From: Trileptium ribeirensis | Taxonomy: Eukaryota > Nematoda > Enoplea > Enoplida > Thoracostomopsidae | Assembly: GCA_030248225.1 (NCBI GenBank) | Contig: JASANE010000150.1 | Span: 1 to 37,532, forward strand | Length of the DNA: 37,532 nt | Direction: 5' to 3' | Shown here: positions 30,278-37,532 of the stretch, in pieces | How the letters are laid out: every line of letters starts with the position of its first letter | How positions within the stretch are numbered: position 1 is the first letter of the stretch | Program-made: the position numbers and the translations under genes | Notes under the pieces: model-generated | The model's input: the letters and a program-made list of their open reading frames with translations, nothing else | The model's database searches: none | Told to the model about the DNA's origin: nothing

Positions 30278-30636
30278 AATATTAATTTATGTATGTAGTA
30301 CAACTGGGCATCACTTTCAGTTCACACAATTTTTCAAATATTAATTTATGTATGTAGTACAACTGGGCATCACTTTCGGTTCACACAATTTTTCAAATAT
30401 TAATTTATGTATGTAGTACAACTGGGCATCACTCGGTTCACACAATTTTTCAAATATTAATTTATGTATGTAGTACAACTGGGCATCATTTTCGGTTCAC
30501 ACAATTTTTCAAATATTAATTTATGTATGTAGTACAACTGGGCATCACTTTCGGTTCACACAATTTTACAAATATTAATTTATGTATGTAGTACAACTGG
30601 GCATCACTTTCGGTTCACACAATTTTACAAATATTT
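30278..30636. repeat. 59-bp minisatellite, six copies
   Basis: The unit is ATTAATTTATGTATGTAGTA, CAACTGGGCATCACTTTCGG, then TTCACACAATTTTTCAAAT. GTATGTAG recurs at 30291, 30350, 30409, 30466, 30525 and 30584. The period is 59 bp, except one copy that lost two bases. Copies are almost identical, implying recent expansion or homogenisation. Confidence 0.95.
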
Positions 30637-30732
30637 GATAAATATTTAAAACTGCAAGAAGATCGTAATGTTTTATATTTGTTTACAGAGTAGAGTGAAT
30701 TTCAACCCATTATTACCCTTTCCCATATGGTA

Positions 30733-30784
30733 GCTTCCCGGCTACGGCAACTTTATGCACTTTAGTATCGCATAGCCGGGAACA
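30733..30784. repeat. Inverted repeat TTCCCGGCTA / TAGCCGGGAA
   Basis: A perfect 10-bp inverted repeat encloses about 30 bases in an otherwise AT-rich area. Its role is unknown; it may mark a fragment of a structured repeat. Confidence 0.5.
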
Positions 30785-31109
30785 ATTGCCTATGAGAGTC
30801 ATAGCTAAGTGTTTAACGAGAGCGACTCTAAGCCACACGACCCGGGTTATATTCATCGAGCCGGCATCGTGCAACACTATTCGAAATATATACAATCTAA
30901 TTCATGCAGCAGCGAGTATAAAAACGACGGTGTATATACGGCTTGATATAATCTTTCGTTAAACGTATTTACAGTTCAAATTCCTATAACAATTGTTAAT
31001 TGAATTTCAATTTCCTGCCCGATGTTCGCGATTTCGTGACTTGAGATATTTTTCTAATTCCTAAAACATAATACACACACAAATAGTGCAGAAAATTGTA
31101 ATCATTCGC

Positions 31110-31176
31110 ACAGGAGGGTTCGAACACGCAACCTAATTAACGTGAGATCAATCTTAACACTGCGCCACACCACCAC
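31110..31176 (-). repeat. tRNA-derived SINE head or tRNA pseudogene
   Basis: On the minus strand GGTGTGGCGCAGTGTTAAGA is a good pol III A box. GCGTGTTCGAACCCTCC, about 41 bases later, contains a near-perfect B box (GTTCGAACC). The T and acceptor stems do not pair, so it is not a working tRNA. The GGTGTGGCGCAGTG opening is typical of tRNA-derived SINEs of invertebrates. The SINE body and tail could not be delimited. Confidence 0.6.
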
Positions 31177-31280
31177 TATATCTGATTCTTAATTATATAT
31201 AATCCAGAAATTTAGACTGTCGGCGTCGCACCGTCAGCTTGGACATTGCAAAAATAGTAAATGGCACAAATATAGTACTA

Positions 31281-31560
31281 TGTAACAGCCCGACTTTTAC
31301 AGGATCGGTAAAACGCACACAACGCAGAAAATTCGTAGGGAAAGACGGGGATTGACGACCGGATACCGGTGGAGTGTGGCCTCCATATGAATTGATGTAA
31401 TTGTATAGTATTGTATTGATTACAAAAATAAACAATTGTATTTCATTTGTGTTTACTCGTAAGGTCACGCGCCACCACCCGAAGGTGCACGGGATGATTT
31501 TGGCACCGAAAACGAAAGACAAGGATAACGGTTAGGGGTGTCCGGTCGATGCTCGTGACA
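31281..31560 (+). mobile_element. Possible short solo LTR
   Basis: The segment begins TGTAACAGCCCGAC and ends GATGCTCGTGACA, giving the TGT...ACA ends usual for LTRs, with an AATAAA at 31427-31432 about 130 bp before the end. The ending GCTCGTGACA also occurs at 1204-1213 in the putative LTR region. No matching partner LTR, primer-binding site or clear target duplication was found. Confidence 0.3.
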
Positions 31561-32059
31561 ATGAATTGATTGATACAATGCTATGTTTATAAAAGATTTC
31601 GCATATCATATTATTCTTGTTGTACAGGACGGGTGTACGTTCGGAAAGGCCGGGGAACAACGGATATCACAGGAAATTCTAACTACACCCGACAAAGAAT
31701 GGTTGCCTCGTGCCTGATCCCGGCGCACACGCCGAATGATTATTGTTATTAATGTCTCTGTGTGTTGGGTTGATACGTGTTACGTATGTTCGGTATATAT
31801 ATTATAGGATCAGAGGGTACCAGTACAAGTCAAGAATTTCCTAGAGGCGGGCCGAATCGAATTTCGAAGTAGTGAGTGCTTCAGGGCACAAAATTAGTAA
31901 GGCACTATTTTAGGTTGCAAAGGAAAAGTCCAAATTTCAAGTTTTCGGATCCCCGAACAGGCGCTTAAGCCGCCGAGTTTCCACGCCCAAAAGGGCACCC
32001 AAAATAATTACATTTTCCCGATTTTCTGAGCCCGGTACATTTATCAGGTCCCACCCTAA

Positions 32060-33170
32060 CAGTTTAGTTGAAAACCGGGGCCGTCCACGCGCATAGGTCC
32101 GCTCAGGATCCCCTAAACTCAAACGGGACACCAAAATTTTGGGGTCTCTTACGCCTAAATCGGCCTCTAACAGACCTCTCGTGGGAGATACAATTAAAAT
32201 TCTAATTTCTCCAGCAGCGGGTCTGCCAGGGAATGATTCTGGTACTGCCCCAGACCGCCTGCTGTCTTTCATTTACGAGATATCGGCAAAAATGTGCCGA
32301 TGTCCCTATGAGCAAACAGCGCCGTGGCGCACCAGTATATTCTGCTCTTAAAATTTGCCGCACCGACCGCTGGGCTTCGTTCTTGGCGAGCTTCGGCCAC
32401 GTGTCGCTGCTTTATGTATATACCATAGCGAGGGCCGGCGACGCTTCAAATATTTCATCAAACGCCAATTCCAAATAACGTTAGTGAAACCGGGGCCGCC
32501 CCGCGCACGGTCCGCTCGGATCCCCTAACTCACGGGACCACCCTGGGGTCTGCCAGGGAATGATTCTGGTACTGCCCCAGACCGCCTGCTGTCTTTCATT
32601 TACGAGATATCGGCAAAAATGTGCCGATGTCCCTATGAGCAAACAGCGCCGTGAGCGCCGTTATATTCTGCTCTTAAAAATTTGCCGCACCGACCAGCTG
32701 GCGGTTTTGTTTCTTGGCGAGCTTCGGCCACGTGTCGCTGCTTTAATGTATATACCATAGCGAGGGCCGGCGACGCTTCGAATATTTTCATCAAACGCCA
32801 ATTCACAAATAAACAGTTTAGTTGAAAACCGGGGCCGCCCACGCGCACAGGTCCGCTCAGGATCCCCTAAACTCAAACGGGACACCAAACCTTTGGGGTC
32901 TCTTACGCCTAAATCGGCCTCTAACGGACCTCTCGTGGGAGATACAATTAAAATTCTAATTTCTCCAGCCTCCCGACCGCCTGCTGTCTTTCATTTACGA
33001 GATATCGGCAAAAATGTGCCGATGTCCCTATGAGCAAACAGCGCCCTGAGCGCCGTTATATTCTGCTCTTAAAAATTTGCCGCACCGACCAGCGGGCGGT
33101 TTTGTTTTCTTGGCACGCCTTGGCCACGTGTCGCTGCTTTGATGTATATACCATAGCGAGGGCCGGCGAC
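32060..33170. repeat. Large GC-rich tandem array, three copies of ~330-420 bp
   Basis: Copies start near 32062, 32480 and 32813 with (GTTTAGTTG)AAAACCGGGGCC. Each contains GACCGCCTGCTGTCTTTCAT, TTACGAGATATCGGCAAAAA, TGTGCCGATGTCCCTATGAG and TATACCATAGCGAGGGCCGG in the same order. Copy 2 lacks the ~85-bp TCTTACGCCTAAATCGGCCT block. Copy 3 lacks the CTGCCAGGGAATGATTCTGG block. The open frames on either strand are not conserved between copies. Confidence 0.92.
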
Positions 33171-33333
33171 GACGTTGTTTTTGTGTATCCAACCTATTAG
33201 AGTGTTGCTGTTTAAACGTTGTTTTCTGCTTTGTTACGCCGCTTATATGTTGTATATATGCATACGTTTTCGGGCATTTGAAGGGTCTATCACAGGAATC
33301 AGTCAGGAAAAAAGATGGGGGACCTCGAGCGAG

Positions 33334-33340
33334 TATAAAA
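33334..33340 (+). promoter_or_regulatory. TATA box of a possible core promoter (LTR-like?)
   Basis: TATAAAA lies in a GC-rich context (CTCGAGCGAGTATAAAAGAG) and is followed 25-45 bp later by TTCAACAGT and GTCAGTCTG initiator-like words. The next 350 bp are GC-richer than the surroundings and end near GATCGTGACA (33694), like the ends of the LTR candidates. No open frame of an obvious gene follows. It could drive a noncoding transcript or be a retroelement promoter. Confidence 0.4.
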
Positions 33341-33911
33341 GAGCTGGCCCGTTCAACAGTGTGGAGCCAGTCGAGTCAGTCTGTTTTAGGAATTGTCGCG
33401 TTTCGTCGGCGGTTGGCGCCGTTGGTTGTTACAGATCACTGTGTCGGGTTTTGACTTTTTTCTCTTCTTTCCTTCTTTTCTTTTGGTTTTGATACCCGGG
33501 TAGACTCTTCGACCTGCAGACGCGTGGAAGAGGTCAGCCCGGGTTTTTTTCATAGATTTTCTAGTTTCTCGCCTAAGCCTAGCTTGCGGGTGCTGGGGTG
33601 TCCGTTGGATGCTTCGCGCCCCCGTAAGTGCTGTGCCCGCGCTGGGGAGATTGGGTTGAACGTTGGACAAAATTTATGGTTAAGATCGTGACAAAATTGT
33701 AATCAAAAAAGGGGGCTTCTACCCGTGCTCGAGTGGTTCCCCACTCCCAGGGCCATGTTTGTGTCGGTCCTGTGAGTGTTGGCAAGTTTATAAATGTGAG
33801 TGTGCTAAGGTTGTAATATGCTAGCGTAGTGTAAATCTATGTTTACAAAGGAATTTTTTGATAGTTACTCATGTTTAATAAACGGTTTACTTAGCTTTTG
33901 TTAAGTAGAGT

Positions 33912-34175
33912 TGTGCCCAAGATTCAGTTAAATTTCACTTTAGGGTCAATTGAATCTTTACCCGACGCTTATATAGGTTCAATCAAAGGTTAATCAAATA
34001 TTTATTTAGGTTCAATCAAACGATTAACCAACATATATTCAGGGTTAAATAAGATTTTGCCTTGCCATTATTTCGGTCCAGTTAGAGTTTTACCTAGCCT
34101 TTACTCGGGCTGGACTAAAATTTTGCCCCGCTTCTGTTTTAGCTCCGACTTAAACTGTGACCTACGTGGGCGAAC
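33912..34175 (+). repeat. Very degenerate ~33-bp tandem repeat, about eight units
   Basis: Units begin GGGTCAATTGAATC (33942), GGTTCAATCAAAGG, GGTTCAATCAAACG, GGGTTAAATAAGAT, GGTCCAGTTAGAGT and GGGCTGGACTAAAA at intervals of 32-36 bp. Each runs through a TTTTACC-like middle to a TTATTTA- or TTACTC-like end. The phase is kept although sequence identity is low. Confidence 0.6.
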
Positions 34176-34198
34176 CGTCTCCTCTGTTCTTCAGTTGC

Positions 34199-34275
34199 GC
34201 ATGAGACCTACGGGTGCAGTGGTTAGTATTCAAAGCAGGTTCATAATTTCGCCCACCTATTCGAACCAGTTTTGA
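34199..34275 (+). repeat. Degenerate tRNA-like sequence
   Basis: GGTGCAGTGGTTAGTATTCA resembles a tRNA A box, and CTATTCGAACCAG, 43 bases later, a B box (TTCGAACC). The stems are not complementary. It may be a decayed SINE head. The spacing is right for pol III internal promoters. Confidence 0.35.
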
Positions 34276-35117
34276 TCAGTCAACGTTCTAGTTGGGTCAT
34301 CCGTTTGCTCCGGGGAACTTTTGCCATGCAGACGTGGAGAAGGGCGTGCCTCGGGGTATCTGGATGGCAGCGCCGGTTGTGGAAAAATTTAGTATTTAGC
34401 AACGGCAGGGCAGATTTTAATATTTTTCACGGCATCAAAAGTTTTTGTTAATGTTTATCAACGGCCTAATGGTAGGGTACAACTATAGAAATCGACCGTG
34501 CGAAATCCCCATTGGGGAATGCTCATGTACACCCGAACCGGTGAAACGTAAATTTTAGTGTACACCCCGGTTGGGTGGTATGTATATGTAAATGCATGTT
34601 TTGTCATGCACACCCGTAGGGTGACTTATAAGAATTTTGTGCACATAAAAGAAAGGGAACAGTAAATCATTAAAGTGTTTCTGTATTCAAGCGATTTGGT
34701 TTTGTTAAATTCATATAGGATTCTGTCCAATCCAGCAAAGTCCAGCAATCTTAGGCGGAGTGATTATTACTATTAAACGCATGCTTAATGATTACTAGTA
34801 CATACCACCGCCACTTGAATTCGTGCCATGTCCCCGCAACTCAACTTCTGCCAAATCCGCAAGCGCCCTTTTAGCTCAACACATCTCGGAACTTCTACGC
34901 ACTCGCGTGTTCACTTGTCTGCATTTCCGTACCACCCTGCGCCCGCTGTTAATCGTAAGACATAAATCACTGAACGGAATTTTACTTCAAATATTTTATC
35001 ACCCAACTTAAACTAACTGACCCGAAATGTAGCACTCAGGCCTGACCCCTTTAATACGGTGAGCCTCCAGTTATGCTCCACCCCTCGTGCATGTTTGTAG
35101 GGCTTGAAACCAAAAGG

Positions 35118-36055
35118 AGGGAATGACGGGTTAGCCTTATTACCTGTGAGCAGGCTTAGAGTATGACCTTCCCTCAGGGGACCTCCATACCTCTAGACAC
35201 GTGGGCCATCATAGGGGCCAGGCCGAACACCCTGGTAAACCCGCCGGCAGCCTTCTAAACTAAGCGGTTCCCATCGGTCCGACCGGGGTCCACCGGGGAA
35301 TCGTGTAAGCCGGGGTTGTCCGGGCACCACAGTTGAAAATGAAGAGTGGTGCAGCTGGGATCCCTTAGGGCCAGAACTGGTCCTATTACACTATATATAT
35401 GCTGTAAATTAGAATAATGGACGTAGCCTGATCCCGCTGAGGCCCCGCACATCCACCCCTCAAGGCGTGGAGAATTTTGGCAAAGATTGGAAGAAAATTG
35501 GCAAAAATTAGGAGAAGGTGTGTAAATTCAGTGCAAGAAATTTTGATCTCTAAGGACCTAGGGTCCTAACGCCATTGCTAATCCGACTTTAAACACTCAG
35601 GGCTCGTCGGAACCCTGTGGGGGCCACATAGGTCAATGCTCTAACACGGAGCATACCGTGAATTTAACTAGGCGAATCGTCTTGAGCTTCAAATTTCTAG
35701 GGCCATTTTCATGTATTATTTCAAAACTCACTACGCCAAACAGAATTTAACAACTTCCGATGAGTCTAAGATAGGGAATAGCGGCTAGGCTCCATGACCT
35801 GCGAGCAGGTGTCGGTGCTAGCCTCCCTGGGGGACCTCAGAAATCATACCCGATACTAGACACGTACGCAACCCTTCGGGCGGGGTCCGAACACACCCCG
35901 TGAAGCGCGCCTGCGGCCTGCTAAGCTCCGTAGCTTCTTGGGTCTGACCAAGAATAGGCTCAAAATTTAGTATTCACGGTCCACCCTTGAGGTTACGATA
36001 GCCGGGGTCGTATGGGCATGGTGTTAGGAAGTTGCGCCATGCAGCTGCGTCACCG
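35118..36055. repeat. Diverged repeat pair, ~260 bp each, offset ~650 bp
   Basis: 35118-35375 and 35772-36055 share, in the same order, AGGGAAT(G/A), ACCTG(T/C)GAGCAGG, CTCCCT-like GGGGACCTC, TAGACACGT, CCGAACAC, CGCC(G/T)GCGGCC-like, CGGT/TTGGGTCTGACC, and AGCCGGGGT(T/C)GT followed by GGGCA. Identity is roughly 60-65% by eye. The preserved words suggest an old duplication of a GC-rich unit, possibly a retroelement leader. Confidence 0.65.
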
Positions 36056-36077
36056 GTTATTACATCGTTGGGGGCTA

Positions 36078-36235
36078 CGCCGTGAGGCGTAAATTTTTAG
36101 TTCAACCCCACGTAGTGAGTTTAAAATTTTGTTTAAACCATAGGCCGTGAGGCGTAAAATTTTTATTTGTTTAAATCTCACTTCATAAGTTTAAATTTTT
36201 CGACACACCCATGCGCTGTGAGGCGTAAATTCCTC
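36078..36235 (+). repeat. Three ~70-bp repeats with GTGAGGCGTAAATTTTT
   Basis: (C/T)GTGAGGCGTAAA(A)TTTTT-like words start at about 36079, 36147 and 36217. Between them are TTTAAA(A)TTTT(G/T)-like stretches. This continues the repeat-built structure of the preceding 2 kb. Confidence 0.65.
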
Positions 36236-37532
36236 GCTCGACCCACATATCGCGAGCGGCGATCAAACTTTCAAAGATATCGGTGAATATTTGTGCGATG
36301 GTGGATCCTGAAATGGTCCCACATTGATCACTTGCTACTTTAACTATGATTGGTTTTGATTCTGGTACGGACCTCTTGCCGGAGGAACCTATTGCTATTC
36401 ATGCGACCATGTTTGTGTTTTACTAATTGTGTTTACCTACATGTGCTCTCTGCTTCGTTTTACCTTGTATCCTTGCATGTAATTGTACGTTTGCCCGCCA
36501 ACCAAACCTGGTACGTTTTTGCCTTTCCGCACTGCTCATTGTATCGCGCGATGCTGTAGTTCGTGATCCCACGGAGCGCGCCGTCATTTCGCTATATTGG
36601 ACCGACGGGCACTATTTCAGGTTTACTTGTTTGTACGGTGCTCAATTAACTAATTATCTTATTAACTTGATATCACTATATACACCTGTTACGGACTTAT
36701 CAGTTACACTGTGGAATTTACTCTGGTTATACTTCAATTTCGACATTCCGTACGACTCGACTCGATTCTGTTCGTAGTACCGCCTGCCTACCGAATTCGT
36801 GTGACTGTTGGCTCATAACGGAATCGACGACCTTTCGGGACTTCTGTACGGTACGGACTATTCGTCTAGCAACTCGTCTGCTCGCAACTCGAGCTATCGA
36901 CTAATTATTGACGGTCGTATAAACGCGGTTTCAACGTCGCCGTTACACCCGACTAATTGAACAGTCGCCCAGTATTTGTAGTGCCTACCCGTTGCAACAG
37001 TATTCCGTTGGACGCTCGGTGGGACAACACGGATTATTGCGTTGCGAATACCTTGGAACTGGACATTTGGCTGTCGCGCTGCGAGATTGGCTCTCGGTGA
37101 AGACACGTCTGAAGAAATATTGGACAGATCGCGTTGGACATTGTAAATTTATTACCATTCTAACTTTGTTTTATATTCTCTGCTTGCAATAGTTTTTGCT
37201 TAAATTGTTAGTCTGTGAACTTGACCTTTGGTGTTCTGTTTTATCGCTACTATTCGTTATCATTGTGACGCTCAGTTTGTATGTTCATTGGCTTGTTTTT
37301 GGAAATAATAGTCTTGCCTATTGGGATCGTTGTGTTTCCTCCTCAGTAACGGACTTGTGTGATACGTTTTTTGTGTACACACCTTTTGCGACGGGAGTAT
37401 GAGGAGTAACCTCGAGCTGACTGCTGACGCGACAGATAATACTAGTTGTTGTAGCTTCTTTTGTGGTACCTAGATACGCCGTTAGTAATTTGCCGGGATA
37501 AACTCCGTAACCGGGACTAGATCGTTGTTGAC
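36236..37532. other. CpG-rich tract, no gene recognised
   Basis: Base composition is less AT-biased than in the CBS introns, with frequent CG dinucleotides and repeated ACTCG/CGACT/CGGAC words (36780-36920). The open frames are short, overlap on both strands and show no domain. It may be part of an LTR retroelement that extends past the window end. Confidence 0.35.

Noticed and set aside
30278..30636. 59-bp periodic repeats as CRISPR-like
   Set aside because: Copies are contiguous and nearly identical with no variable spacers.
31937..32888. Open frames of 66-111 codons on both strands in the GC-rich array
   Set aside because: Frames are not conserved among the three tandem copies and have no recognisable domain.
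36350..37402. Several 65-116 codon frames near the window end
   Set aside because: They overlap in different frames and strands, are Cys/Leu/Phe-rich as expected from pyrimidine-rich DNA, and show no domain.

Overview
This window looks like nuclear DNA from an AT-rich invertebrate animal. The evidence is one gene in ten short exons with GT/AG introns, large introns full of decayed transposons, LINE fragments that resemble the CR1/L2 group, and many satellites and minisatellites. I cannot name the species. No prokaryotic or organellar gene is visible.

The only protein-coding gene I can assign with confidence is on the plus strand and spans 4264-26654. It encodes the C-terminal ~384 residues of cystathionine beta-synthase (CBS), the PLP enzyme that joins homocysteine and serine in transsulfuration. 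All splice phases agree. The exons cover the second half of the catalytic core (CPNC motif, phosphate-binding GTGGT loop, GGSSG motif) and the two C-terminal CBS (Bateman) domains that bind S-adenosylmethionine in vertebrate enzymes. A Gly/His/Ser-rich tail of about 57 residues follows where the human protein ends. The N-terminal exons (heme site and PLP lysine) must lie upstream of the window. A polyadenylation signal lies at 27039.

Layout: 1-1240 is a possible minus-strand LTR-type region containing a 22-bp satellite with a 109-bp higher-order period. 1518-2196 is a LINE 3' fragment. 2572-3344 is a non-autonomous Helentron-like element. 3901-3998 is a 98-bp hAT-type MITE with a perfect 8-bp target duplication. 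4264-26654 is CBS; its introns hold three more Helentron-like copies of a second family, three foldback MITEs with TTAA-like ends, two minus-strand LINE fragments, a 1.6-kb terminal-inverted-repeat element packed with G-run repeats, a ~82-bp minisatellite and a TA-flanked MITE. From 27045 to the end there is no recognisable gene. That part contains a three-copy 150-bp repeat, a six-copy 59-bp minisatellite, a tRNA-derived SINE head, a GC-rich three-copy tandem array, a TATA-box region, and a GC-richer 3-kb tract made largely of very diverged repeats.

The strongest observation in the hunt is that two sequence-unrelated element families share one terminal architecture: TTGA start, an inverted repeat at one end matched by a subterminal one at the other, then a hairpin and CTAG followed by T. 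This fits Helentron/HINE rolling-circle elements. Other leads are a possible antisense exon inside a CBS intron, a tandem splice acceptor at the last CBS exon, and an indel-dense patch that may be an assembly error.
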